64,000 bases of DNA from Cytauxzoon felis (Eukaryota; Apicomplexa; Aconoidasida; Piroplasmida; Theileriidae), in the NCBI GenBank assembly GCA_020283715.1, contig JAIQCW010000130.1, forward strand, positions 1 through 64,000. The letters are read 5' to 3'. Made by a program: the position numbers and the translations under genes. This document shows positions 53,701-64,000 of this stretch, piece by piece (within the stretch, counting starts at the first letter, position 1; every line of letters begins with the position of its first letter). The notes beneath the pieces were generated by a model. It was not told the origin of the DNA. It searched no databases and saw only the letters and a list, made by a program, of their open reading frames with translations.

Positions 53701-56343
53701 AGTGTACCAAGAGTAATACACATCGATATAAATACAATCGATACCGCACGACCATAAAATGTCAATGGAGAAAAATCACCATAACCAACTAAAGATAGAA
53801 AATAATAATTAAACAATTATTAAAATATATTACACCTGAGGTTACCTGTCCTTTACCACTCGCCTCCGCCTGAGGTCGTCTTGCAGACAGCTCTTCTATT
53901 TACTTCCCCCTCCGCTTCCCTGAGATCAGCTGCGGGTTCCACTTGAGGTTATAAATCTAATCTCGTCGAGATACAACTAAAGTGAAGAAATTCACATAAA
54001 TGGAGATATCTCAGTGAATATAGATTGTAATGAATTAATGATGATAACAATAGATACAATCATCAAATTCCTCTTTAATGAAGTATTGAGATTTGAAATT
54101 CATCCAATATTCATCCCACAATCTTCAGTAGTTTCCCCAGAAATTCAAGAATTCCTTCAAATTTTAGGGGTAAAAATGAACAAGTGAAATTTAGGAATTA
54201 TAACCTCAGGTGGAGACCTCAACTGGAACCTGGAAGCGATCTATGGGAGCTGGAAGGGGAACTAAAAGGAAGAAGGCACCACGCCTAGTGGTAAAGGAGA
54301 GGTAACCTCAGGTGTAACATCGAGTAGAAGAAAAGGTTGTAACCGCAGTTGAGCATTGTATGGAATTAAAGTTTGTACGAACCTGTACCCATGGTAGCGA
54401 CTCCAAAGTAGATGTAATCGAATGGGCTGGTATAGCTATTTTCTGAGATTGGTGCTTCAATTAGGAATAAGACCCCAGAAAATCTAATGATAATGATGGT
54501 AAAGATTTTCTCAACTTACGAGAATAATAATGCAATACTGGCGGTAGCGATACCGATTACAACTGTATAAACTTCAGATACCCAATTGAAACTAATAGAG
54601 ACTAGACGTTCAGCTTGCATTAATCTTAGAAATCTCAAAGGTCCAAACTAGGGTGTATAAAAAAATATATGAGGATATAAAAACTTACAAAGATTATTCC
54701 GAAATGTTGTAAAGGTTGATTAGGATTATTGGGTAAAATATTATATGTATCAGCTAATATAAATAATAATTCCGTTAATAATGATGTAGTAGTTAAATCA
54801 AGTAGACCATTTATAGATAAAATATACCAACAACGTGATTCAGAACCATATAAATTTAATAAATAAGTAATAGAATATATAATAAGAAATGATGATTCTA
54901 TATACCAATATTCAATTGGTACATCATCCATAACCCAATGTAATAAATTATGATCACCTTCATCTCTAAAATTATAATTATATAATAATATAATATTAAA
55001 TACCTAGTTATATATTGAATACCCCATTCCCATACAAAACACCATGATATAGTAGTAAATAATGTACATAATATCCAAACCTTACTACAAAGTAATGGTT
55101 TAAGACAATTTGTCATAAACCATATATGTAAACCATACATAAATTGTGTAAATGTATATCCTAAATATTATTTTAATTATTAATACAAATAACATACTGG
55201 GTAATTGCTGTCCATCTTCATTATTTAATGAATGTGATATAATATAACCAACCACTCTATTAAATAAATTATAAATACCACCAGATTTTGTATCAATTTT
55301 ATAAGAATATGAATATCTACCAAATTTTCCATCTATATTACCCAAATATGATGGCTGCCTTAATGCATGCAATGTAGAAAATGACCTCTGACGCAAATTA
55401 GATGGATCCAAATCCGAACGCTGACCATCAACAATACATAACTTAGAAAAACTCGATACATCTATAAATTAATTATATAATTAAAAATTTTAAATGAATA
55501 AAAAAACATAAGTTTATATAATGTCTAATCATACAGACAGCTTGTCCACGTGAGGTCCAATCACTACATTCTAGTATACACTTCCTCTTCCACTCGCGGT
55601 GGAGGCTTCTTCCAATTACCTATCCCTAAAGGGTAGAGCCACTCCCTGAGATCGTGGCGGAGGTGTAGATGGAAGTGGAATGAGGAATAGACTGGACCTC
55701 TAGTGGAACCTGGAAGCGATCTACGGGAGCTGGAAGGGGAAGTAAAAAGAGAAGGCACCACGCCTAGTGGAAGAAGAGTAGGACTAGAGAAGTTAGTAAT
55801 GGACCTCAAGTGGACTACCCGCAGCTGATCTCAGGGAAGCGGAGGGGGAAGTAAATAGAAGAGCTGTCTGCAAGACGACCTCAGGTGTAAGGAATAGAAA
55901 GTGATTAAGAAAGTAATAGTAGAAGGTAGACGTTCTAGGACCTTCTATGGACAGCATATTAGTCACTATGTTCATTCGGATGAAAACATACCTGTATTGA
56001 ATGGTTTAGCTTCTACATCGTGATCATGTAAGGTGGAATGTTCATATGAGAGAATTTTTTTGAGATCACTAGAGGTGGTATGCATAAGACTAAGAGTATC
56101 TGTTTGTGCGGTGCCATTTTTATTATTTCTAGTACCCTTATTGGCAATCCTCTTGATAAAAAAGATAATTCTAGGTAAATTTATGAGAAAACATGAAATT
56201 ATCAAAGCAGATAATTGTATTGCGATGGAAAATACAAGTGCTAAAGGTGTGCGTATACATATTTTAACGGTTGTATAGACCATTAAAGTTGAAAAGGCCA
56301 ATCCGATGATTTCATCGACATACACCAATGGTCTGCACTCCAT
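50703..56343 (-). CDS. BK-type (calcium-activated) potassium channel, multi-exon
   Basis: Start ATG at 56343 (MECRPLVYVDEI). Exons that I can place: 56343-55992, 55461-55198, 55160-55004, 54965-54689, 54648-54520, 54483-54383, 53788-53651, then several more to 50703. The N-terminal part has membrane helices; the pore is TMGTVGYGDFSP, the potassium selectivity filter, split between two exons. Downstream are RCK-type domains, with LPFHEFCRLLYNTRNIILIG and an NPVGYTI segment resembling the BK alpha domain, and a second domain with LLICGWPKDLYDF and NLIECNCVIIL. It probably conducts potassium across the parasite membrane. Four long introns contain repeats R20-R23. The voltage-sensor-like helix has few Arg residues, so voltage gating is uncertain. 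Confidence 0.8.
51455..51665 (+). repeat. Modular palindromic repeat, copy R20 (channel gene intron)
   Basis: Plus orientation, antisense to the host. CCTGCAGACAGCTCT, CCACCTGAGGTT, CCACTCGGCGTGGAGCC, the CTATCCCTGAAGGGTAATGCC variant of the ATPGDRG module, SETIYGSRGEVNRE, GGCCACCACGGCGAGTGG and GGACCTCGGGTGG. CTGAAGGGT replaces the usual CTAAAGAGT, and the flanking bases change with it so that the palindrome is kept (compensatory). Confidence 0.85.
52110..52385 (-). repeat. Modular palindromic repeat, copy R21 (channel gene intron/exon edge)
   Basis: Minus orientation. It contains CCACTCGCCGTGGTGGCC, an [15 protein letters not shown] module, then the DGSSIMGMMEDGAKDV module (52222-52278), the [11 protein letters not shown] module with a one-base change (GATTGGTAAATAGG), GGCCACCACGGCGAGTGG, and GTTGTAACCTCGGG at the exon side. 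A minus-strand exon reads into its right end (PTQPEV), so part may be translated. Confidence 0.8.
53835..53950 (-). repeat. Modular palindromic repeat, copy R22a (channel selectivity-filter intron)
   Basis: CACCTGAGGTTACC, CCGCCTGAGGTCG, CTTGCAGACAGCTC and a minus [11 protein letters not shown] module ending with a CCACTTGAGGTT box. It adjoins fragment F2. Confidence 0.8.
53951..54190 (+). pseudogene. Decayed gene fragment F2, related to the one at 44886
   Basis: About 240 bp between R22a and R22b. It matches fragment F1 over most of its length, with shared TACAATCATCAAA, ATTCATCC/ACATCC, GTTTCCCCAGAAAT and CCTTCAAATTTT segments. F2 lacks the TGA of F1 and ends VKMNK then TGA. Both copies have stops further left, so neither is a gene now. 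Both sit between repeats inside introns of unrelated genes. Confidence 0.55.
54195..54345 (+). repeat. Modular palindromic repeat, copy R22b (channel selectivity-filter intron)
   Basis: Plus orientation: AACCTCAGGTGG, GACCTCAACTGG, GGAAGCGATCTATGGGAGCTGG, GGCACCACGCCTAGTGG and CCTCAGGTG. Together with R22a it forms an inverted bracket around F2, as R18a and R18b do around F1. Confidence 0.8.
55540..55890 (+). repeat. Modular palindromic repeat, copy R23 (channel gene intron 1)
   Basis: Plus orientation. CCACGTGAGGTCC, CCACTCGCGGTGGAGGC, CTATCCCTAAAGGGTAGAGCC, GCCACTCCCTGAGATCGTGG, then [43 protein letters not shown] and a GCTGTCTGCAAGACGACCTC arm. Two half modules follow the core, as in R25. 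Confidence 0.85.
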
Positions 56344-56459
56344 AAACAATTAATTATAAACTACTAATATACATTATATTAAAATTATATTATAAGATTT
56401 AATACGAGTTACGTGTAAAAATCGACGGGGATGGGGAACGCGCGTCAATCCCACAGAGT

Positions 56460-59400
56460 TTAATTGAGTGTAATTTTCTCGACGTTCTCGGGTATATCTT
56501 CTAACATTGTTTGACTAACGATACCGCAGACGTGTTTCCATTCATCTGTTGACTTTATACGGTTTGTAAAGTTGTCCAATGAGTCCAGCTCTGCATTCAT
56601 AATTTCTCTACGCTGCCTTGATCTAAATTCTTCAGGTTCTCCTCTTAAAATACGCTCTAATGATAACAATCCTTTAGCATCTGGCCTTAAAGGCTTGTCA
56701 ATTGATCCAATTTTGCTGACTTTATGCCTTGTAAACTCGCGTTTATTAAATTCCTTCTTCATATCCTCAAGAGACTTTGGAACATTTTTATACGCATCTA
56801 TTGTCTTTGTAAAATTTGGATCAGCATAAGACATGAAGATTACATGGCCAGTGCGCGTTATACGCGCGAACACACCGTAGGCACCCAAGGCCATCCTAAC
56901 TTGTTTCCATAAGTATGTGTTGTCTAGACAATGCAATGCCAACGAATCTTCACCTTTAACAACATCCTTACTTGTGAAGAGTTTTCCACCCATTACTACA
57001 TGATTTATACGTGTCGATGCTACAATAGCTTCATCCTTTTGGTCTGGGAGTCCGACGGACAAGACATCTTTCACCCAAGTGGGAATTTCATGAGGTAATT
57101 TAACTTCTTTTGTTTCTTTAATATTCAGTGATAAAGTATGGGAAGTCTCGAATGCAGAAGCTATAGATTTGTGCATCCATTTGTATTCTTCTTCCACCCA
57201 CGGCTCGACGATGCTGGGAGTGGCTGTTATATTTAGCGTCAAATGGTTAAGTTTGAGTAGCTTATTGCGTATAGCTATCAATTTCCCTTCGATTGATGTC
57301 CAATCTTGTTCGGCTCTCGGTAAAATCTCTTTTAGAACATCCAGTTGTTGATAACCATTGGATAGTTCTTCAGCGTAATCTGAGACCGAAAATGAACGCG
57401 CCAGGCGTTTCATAGCGAATGAATGACCACGCGTTATTATTGAGCGTTGTAAATTTGCAATGCTTCTCTTGATGGTCTCAATACCCTTCGACGCGTTTGA
57501 AAAGTTGCAATCTTTTAATAGCGTGTTAATTATAGTGAACATATCATTCTTCTTATCAGCCAATGCCTTTGTCCTTATAATCAAATAGCCCAAGCCATCA
57601 TTACATTCGGCATACCTTCCATCATTATATTTTGTCATGAACGACAGGTCAAAGTCCAATCCACCTAGATTCTGAGCAATAATATAACTCATCTCCTCAG
57701 AAGTTTTATCAGTCGTACCAGCCTCCTTTAACATTGCGGTGAATAACTTGAGGTATTTCAACTCATCAAGAGTCAATTCATGAAGTGATATAGCATAGTC
57801 AAGATATACAATGCCTTGAGATTCTATAGGGTGTACCAATAATTTCAATGTTGATTTTGGATCCAGTCCATCTCCAACCTCATAAAACTTCGTGGGAATT
57901 AATTCGTTCTCCTTATTAAGATCAGATATTTCCAACGTTGGAAAGGCCTCGAGAGTTTTTGGATCCACAGGCTCCTCGCGAGTCTTTTTGAAAATCTTAT
58001 ATTCATCTTCCAGCTTATCAACCTCTTGCCTCGTATAATGACCAACAGCATCAGTCAATTGGCCCTTTATCCTATTCATCATCTCTTTGTCATACAGGGA
58101 AGATTCTTTAGCTTCCATATGTATAACAGCATAGTCGGCATTATCCAGGAAATACCTCTTGATCAAATTACTAAAGTATCCAGAATATTTAGAGCGACTT
58201 TTTAACTCTGATAGAAGAGAGTCGAAGTACAAGAGACCCAATGGGTCTTTACCGTATAACATTTGGATATGAATTAAACCTAAAAGAGCCAAACCCTTTG
58301 GATATGATCCAGTATTCAATTCACGCAGTTGGAATTCCACCGTATTCATCGCCGCTTTAATCGCGTCATTTTTAAAACCATCGGCCGCTACACGGTTCAA
58401 CGTCTCGAAAACTACACTCTTGAATTTATCCTTTAGTTCAGAACCTAAAAATTATGGATAATAATAGAAAGAGAAAATCCCATAGCAAAAGTGGGGTAAT
58501 GACCTGACAGTTTCAAGAGGTAAATCCAAAGAATAAGTTACATACAAACTCACTCTCTAACATCAATGAAAGTTTATACATATTTCTATTGCATGGAGCA
58601 TACACCTGAGGTATTTCCACTATTGGTCTTGCAGAGAGCACTTCTCCACCTGAGGTCTTTTCCACGTCCTGCAGACAGCTTTTCTATTTACTTCCCCCTT
58701 CGCTTCCCATAGATCGCTTCCAGGTCCACTTGAGGTCCAATAATTACACTTCCGACACGATCTCCGGGAGTGGCTATACTCTTTAGAGATAGGTAATTGG
58801 GAGAGCTGTCTGCAGGACGACCTACGGTAGGGGTAACCTCGGGTGGAAAACAATACCTCACTTCGCCTAGTTATGTGAATTAAACTAACCATTTTTTACT
58901 CCTTCTATACCGATGGCAAATGTTGACTGACGAAAATAATCGACATATCCATCTCCAACGACTTTACTACCAATCTTCGAGTCAATTAGTGCTTTATAAA
59001 GTACACTTTCAGGTGTACCCATGAGCAGATGTTCAACAACCATTAATCCTATCTTATCAACAATGTCAATATTAAATCTGTTATCACTAGTATGAGGATC
59101 TAACAGCCATCCTATTAGTAGTATATCTTCGAGGTCGTTAGAGAGTGATCCATATGTTTGTTTCAAATCCAAGGGGACACCTTTATATTTTTCAAGTTCC
59201 AATAGTTTAATAGCACTATCAGGTGATGCTTTATGGGTAGAATTATCGATTTTACTATTCGATAGATATCCATCAATGAAATTTAATCTATTCTTAACAT
59301 CATCAGGGCCATAGAAACTGACTGTAACAGTAGAGGTTGAGTAGTAACGTTCATAGAAATCAACCAATTGGGGATAATCAAGTTTGACTATAAAATCTGG

Positions 59401-60345
59401 ATTACCACCAGAATCAAATTTATAAGAATTGGTAAACATGTTGGAATACATTAAATCATGAGCTTGTTCTAAAGCGTTAGAATAGCATTGTCTCATCTCA
59501 CTATAGACTATACCAGCATATGATATATATCTATCGTGTAGTAAAATAGCATCATTTGATGGCTCTTTAGATACCTTGAAATGCCAAGCCTCTTGTTTAA
59601 ATACGTCATTATCATGTCTAATTAAAGGTCTAAATACAGAATCCATATAAAAATCTGCAGTGTTATAAAAATGCTTCAGATTTGTAGAACCAAATAAATA
59701 TCTTGTACGATCCTTATAAGTAGAGGCGTTAATATATGAACTCAAACCAGCAACAACAATAGAGAATGCATCCCTAGATTGATACTTATCCGAACCAGCT
59801 AATACTGAATGTTCTAATATATGTGGACTTCCACAATCATTTAAAGGTGGTGTTGGTACAACTATATCAAAACACATCTCTCTATCAGCCACGGCATCAT
59901 TAGATAATGAGATAACAGTCAATCCAGTTTTTTTATGACGATATTTTACAACAGCAATAGATAGATCTTTAATATAATTACTACCTAATTTATCAAAATT
60001 ATCATGTACCACGTTCATAGAGTCGATTGCCCATTGAGGTATGTTACTCTCTTCAAGAGCAACAGCTCCATCAAATGTTTGAACCTTCAAATCGACAGAT
60101 GTCGTATACATATTAACACATTGATTAGTTAAACGAACAGTAGTTAGTTTATTTATAAATAGAAGCCGATTTTTAAGTAAACTTTTGCGATTATTCGTAG
60201 TAGATATATTGATAGATCGGATACCATAGAGTGATAGGGTACTTAGAATTACACGACTATATAATGAGCTCAATAATCCGACACCAGCTAAATATAAATT
60301 AGAACAACGCCATAAGTGAACCATACCATTACGATTTATAAGCAT
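56460..60345 (-). CDS. Falcilysin/presequence protease-type M16 zinc metalloprotease
   Basis: Two exons, 60345-58890 and 58444-56460, about 1146 residues, close to falcilysin and PreP/Cym1. An inverted zinc motif HILEH lies in GSPHILEHSVLAG near residue 170; SYINASTYKDRTRY follows. The N-terminus has a hydrophobic, then Asn/Arg-rich leader that could direct it to mitochondrion or apicoplast. The second half holds the inactive M16 domains. Such enzymes degrade transit peptides and other short peptides; in Plasmodium, falcilysin also degrades globin fragments, which would be less expected here. The intron (58445-58889, 445 nt) contains repeat R24. Confidence 0.88.
58605..58855 (-). repeat. Modular palindromic repeat, copy R24 (protease intron)
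   Basis: Minus orientation, same as the host. It contains CTTGCAGAGAGC, CCACCTGAGGTC, CCTGCAGACAGC, GSDLWEAKGEVNRKAV-type sequence, the [11 protein letters not shown] module with TCGTGTCGG at its edge, and a GAGCTGTCTGCAGG arm with CCTCGGGTGG on the right. Confidence 0.85.
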
Positions 60346-60529
60346 ATTAAATAATTATAACACAACAACCAAGAATAATATAATGACTATAACGACGGGT
60401 AACTTAGGCTCCAAATATAAATCATAAAAGAGGGAAATTATTGTGCCTGGTAGACAACATAAAATCTGTTTTAAAATGTCTAGAAATTATATTCTTGATA
60501 ATTTTAGCGACATCTCCCGGAACGTATTC

Positions 60530-61765
60530 CTAAATTGTTATAACATTACTACACCAAGAGCTAACATGAATTAGATGATTATAACCACCAATTAATTCGA
60601 GTTTGAACTTTCCCTGCATATGTGCGATGATCAACTTTGTTGGCAGTGAATCGTAGCCTGAAATTTCGTTATTACTATCTTGGATCAACAAACTTTCGAT
60701 TATCATAACCTTCATGATGTTAAGCGCGAGGAACATGTCTGTAGTACCTGATACCCAGTCTTCGTAAGAGATGTATATTCAATCTACAATAGTCGTACCT
60801 TTCCAATGTCGCGATGTATCCTTTGGATTACACTTCCATCTCCTAAAGAAAGGATATGTGATGATTGACGCAGGACAAGATTTGGATACTCTGTGGTAAT
60901 ATATTGAGTTTGTAGCCTCAACCACAACACTTCTATATATCTTAAAGCAAAAACTAACCACTTATTATCTCGCTGTATCAACTGCGATGGTAGTGAAATG
61001 TTTAAAACATCAACGTCCGAGTTGGCGGTGTTATTGAGATTCCACGATAGTGCGTCGTCATAGCTGTCGAAACACTCAGGTATTTCGTTAGTCATCTTTG
61101 TAATTGTCTTGAAGTCATCATTAGACACTCTCTCTGTAGGTATTTTTGAGATACAGTTAAATACATATCTCAATCCTCAACGTACCCTCAATGTAGTCGA
61201 TATTAACTAGGGCAATTAGTATGTGAGTGTATAACGGCACGATTTTAACAGCTAATGCGGAGCCGATACTGTGACCCAAGAGGACCAATTTGATATTTAA
61301 ATCTCCAAATTCGTCAATCAAATGAAGTATACAGAGTTTTAAATCTTCAATTAATATTGCAGATGTCATATCATTAATGTCGTTTACACCAGAGTAAGAG
61401 TCTCCATGACCGCGCAAGTCGATGGCAGCTACATATGCTGACTCAGACAACTCTACCTACATGTAGAGATTAAAACATATCATCACATAAACGTACAGCG
61501 GTAGTTGCCCAGCTCATGGCAGATAATCCACATCCGTGTATGCAAACGACCAACACATTTTTATCGTCTAAGCATTTTTTTGAATACGTCTTGAATATAT
61601 TCAACTTCTGAGCGTTATAAATATGATACATAAGGTTAATAATGTCCGTCATTGACGATTATAGTAATAGACACTTACATGAGGTACCCCTGTTACATTA
61701 CTCTCGACAATTTGCGATTCTTTAAAATACAATCTCCAATCACTTGTACATTTAGAATCCTGCAT
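60530..61765 (-). CDS. PPME1: PPME1-like alpha/beta hydrolase (PP2A methylesterase)
   Basis: Removes the C-terminal methyl ester of the PP2A catalytic subunit in model eukaryotes. Starts at the ATG at 61765; exons include about 61765-61675, 61604-61510, then 61450-61180 and others to the TAG at 60530-60532. Features: VVCIHGCGLSAMSWA (oxyanion region), AAIDLRGHGDS, the nucleophile elbow LLGHSIGSALAV, and NIDYIEGTL; the end has IIAHMQGKFKLELIGGYNHLIH with the catalytic His equivalent in YNH or LIH. Compared with animal PPME1 the GGG oxyanion motif is GCG. Introns are short and repeat-free. Confidence 0.75.
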
Positions 61766-61861
61766 TTACACGTACTGATCTACTGCAATAGTGTTGAATT
61801 GGCATTAGTATCTCGCGCGTTAATTTCCCGATGTGTAGGTGACGTTGTAACGGATTCTTGA

Positions 61862-62267
61862 GTATATGTTGGATGAATAAATGAAAATCGATCAATACTG
61901 CGTTATAAATATGATATTAGGGTTATAAATATCCAAAGGTTGAGATTTTATGAATTTGTATTTATAGTCAGCGCTCGTGAGTATGTAAGGCCATGTGCTG
62001 TAACGCGTTCGAGATAACATACTTCAGAAGTATTTATTCATGTAATAATATAAATGTATATAATGGCATCTTTAATTGTTGATATGATAGAGTGTAAATG
62101 ATATTTTGTTCTTGTAAATTTTAAGCATATGATTGTACACATTATAGCTGAAAAGATTGAGTGATATTCTCAATAAAATTGTGCAGGTTTGTGGATTATT
62201 GGTATATATTTGTTTTAATATTCTATTAGGAGTTTATTTTCTGTATTGTTTTCTATGATGTTGATAA
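61862..62267. other. Divergent intergenic region
   Basis: About 400 bp between the divergent PPME1-like gene and the SUMO ligase. No repeat module or supported coding sequence; it probably holds both promoters. Confidence 0.35.
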
Positions 62268-64000
62268 ATGGGTGAGGTATCAGATCGGTATTTTTATTGT
62301 ATCTGTGGCGGTATAAATGGAGTAGATGGTTATGATAGAGATCCTTTGGTATGTAAAACATGTAATCAGAACAGTCATAGGGAATGTACTCATTATAATG
62401 GTCCTGAGTGTGATTTTGAGTGTATGTTATGTAGAGTACAGTTATTAGATCCTTTTAATACAGTTCGGGAATTTTTATGGTATGGTTGTATGGGTAATAA
62501 GACTGAATCATTTATATTGGATGCATCTGATTTGGAGAAATGGCGTACAAAGTGTCAGGATGTATATATGGCATCGATACCATTGAATAAATCTATATTA
62601 AGACATGAATGGCCGAAAACAATGGAGTTGAGAGTGAATAGGGATATAGTACATGTAGTAAAGGAGCCATCATGGGAGCATAAAAGACGTGATAATCCTA
62701 TAAAGATTACATATGCAATAAGACCAGGTGATAATAAGATTGAGATAAATACAAAAACGTATAGTAATAATGATGGGCCATTATTTTTATTATAATTTGT
62801 GTATGTAAACAGATATCAGTGACTCGTATAATTGAGACTATTAAAAAAAAACGTACAATCCCATTGGAGGAATGTAAGAAACGTGTTTATAATATTATTA
62901 ATCGCAAAATAAATGAGGATGATGAAGTTTTTTGTATGGAAAGTACCCATAAAATCGAATTAAATTGCCCTGTGACTTTGGATAGAATTTCTATACCTAC
63001 AAGAGGTAGAAATTGTGAGCATTTACAATGTTTTGATCTTGAAGGGTATTTAAGAGTTATGGAAAAGACTGCAGCATTTAATATGAGATGGAAATGTCCT
63101 GAATGTCATTTAATTGTTAAACCATTTGATTTAGTTATTGATACATTCATAGAGGAATTATTAAAAGTTGTATCTCGTGATGTTTGTACTATTGAACTTG
63201 ACGAGGAATTGAATTATCATACCATTCATACAAAAGACGTTCATGAAAATACCGATGCTGTAAATGAAAACAAACGTCCATCTACCACTTCTTTAAATGA
63301 CAACACAATCGTAAGGACTACAATCTCAAAGCATAAAACAAACATCGAAAATAGTTTAATAGTCTTAGATTCTGATGATGATAACGAAAGTCAATCAATA
63401 TCTAATAACAATGAAGATAGCTCTACACTACCTGAGGTTACCTCTACCAATGGTCAAACATCTCTTCGTCCTGCAGACAGCTCTCCACCTGAGGTTACAA
63501 CCTTATCTTCCACTAGGCGTGGAGCCTCTTCCAATTACCTATCCCTGAAGGGTAGAGCCACTCCCGGAGATCGTGGCGGTGAAGGTAGAGGTAGTGATGG
63601 AAGTAGAGTTAAGGATAAGACCTCAAGTGGAAGTGGATTATCCGAGACGATCTACGGGAGTCGAGGTGAGGTAAATAGAGAAGCTGACGGCAGGAATGTA
63701 ACCTCAGGTGGACCCGTAGCTGATCTCCGGGAAGCGAAGGGGGTACTAAATAGAGGAGGCTGTCTGCAAGACAAGGAAAGGACCTCGAGTGGAAGAGCTG
63801 ACGGCAGGACCTCAGGTGGAGAGGCCACCACGGCAGTGGGAAAGGAGGTAGATGTAACCTCTGGTGGTAATAAATCCATTACTAATGGTGAGATTATTGT
63901 AATTGATTCCGATGATGAATTTATGGTTCCTTCATCTACAAGGACTACATGTGATGATAAAAAGAAGATATTATCTCAATTGGATGTGCGTTACAAGATA
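62268..64000 (+). CDS. PHD and SP-RING (PIAS/SIZ) SUMO E3 ligase, cut by window end
   Basis: Exon 1 is 62268-62763; exon 2 begins at 62820 (intron 56 nt, AG at 62818-62819) and is open to the window end. Order: an N-terminal PHD finger (CICGG, CKTCNQNSH, CMLC; residues 10-60), a PINIT-like region, then the SP-RING (LNCPVTLDRISIPTRG...CEHLQCFDL...WKCPEC). Two SUMO-interacting motifs follow, LIVLDSDDD before and IIVIDSDDE after a repeat insertion (R25) of about 145 codons. SIZ/PIAS proteins transfer SUMO in the nucleus; the PHD-first order is like plant SIZ1. Exon 2 stays open through the repeat. Confidence 0.9.
63418..63860 (+). repeat. Modular palindromic repeat, copy R25 (exonic, in SUMO ligase)
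   Basis: In frame on the plus strand: [95 protein letters not shown]. Arms are CCTGCAGACAGCTCT on the left and AGAGCTGACGGCAGG on the right. About 440 bp with no stop; the host reading resumes on both sides at acidic, Ser/Asp-rich sequence. Confidence 0.9.

Overview
The window looks like nuclear DNA of an apicomplexan piroplasm, most likely of the Theileria lineage. Genes are packed tightly on both strands, base composition is AT-rich, and most introns are only about 34-110 nt with GT..AG ends. Core genes are eukaryotic, several have apicomplexan flavour (a falcilysin-type M16 protease, a BK-type potassium channel, a RAP/FASTK-like protein), and there is a tandem array resembling the Theileria Tpr/Tar family. 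Species assignment is inference; no search was run.

Layout. 1-5.1 kb: a very AT-rich unknown gene on the minus strand, broken in two places at A-runs. 5.3-6.4 kb: COA4-like, a small lipoyl-fold-like protein, and RPL37. 7.0-12.2 kb: a NOL11-like nucleolar gene whose 3.4 kb intron contains a three-copy Tpr/Tar-like array. 12.3-13.7 kb: RPB10 and NKAP. 13.8-18.4 kb: a secreted repeat protein and a RAP/FASTK-like gene. 18.5-28.0 kb: BUD32, SCO1, HSP110 and HSP90. 28.3-35.5 kb: ARF1, two hypotheticals and EIF3L. 35.7 kb: tRNA-Ile(UAU). 35.9-45.8 kb: NOG1, an LRR protein, a coiled-coil protein and NAT10. 46.4-50.3 kb: small genes including the mitochondrial F1 ATP synthase delta subunit and a PEX22-like protein. 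50.7-56.3 kb: potassium channel. 56.5-60.3 kb: falcilysin-like protease. 60.5-61.8 kb: PPME1-like. 62.3 kb to the end: a PHD/SP-RING SUMO ligase running off the window.

The striking feature is a family of interspersed, modular, palindromic repeats, about 25 loci of 75-700 bp, in intergenic DNA, in introns and inside protein-coding exons. A full copy is a nested inverted repeat: an outer arm CCTGCAGACAGCTCT / AGAGCTGACGGCAGG, then CCACCTGAGGTC / GACCTCAAGTGG, then CCACTAGGCGTGG / CCACGGCGAGTGG, around cores that share GATCT-N2-GGGA. Exonic copies always lie in the same orientation and the same reading frame (peptide signature [16 protein letters not shown]), so they stay open and add 25-150 residues. 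Intronic copies lie in either orientation. Nearly every intron longer than about 200 nt whose ends I could resolve contains a copy. The pattern recalls Rickettsia palindromic elements, but here in a eukaryotic parasite with introns. I do not recognise it as a named family.

The housekeeping genes cover ribosome biogenesis (NOG1, NAT10, NOL11-like), translation (RPL37, EIF3L), mitochondrial cytochrome oxidase and ATP synthase (COA4, SCO1, F1 delta), chaperones (HSP90 beside HSP110) and SUMO/phosphatase control. Exon boundaries were deduced by eye from splice consensus, frame and family alignment from memory.
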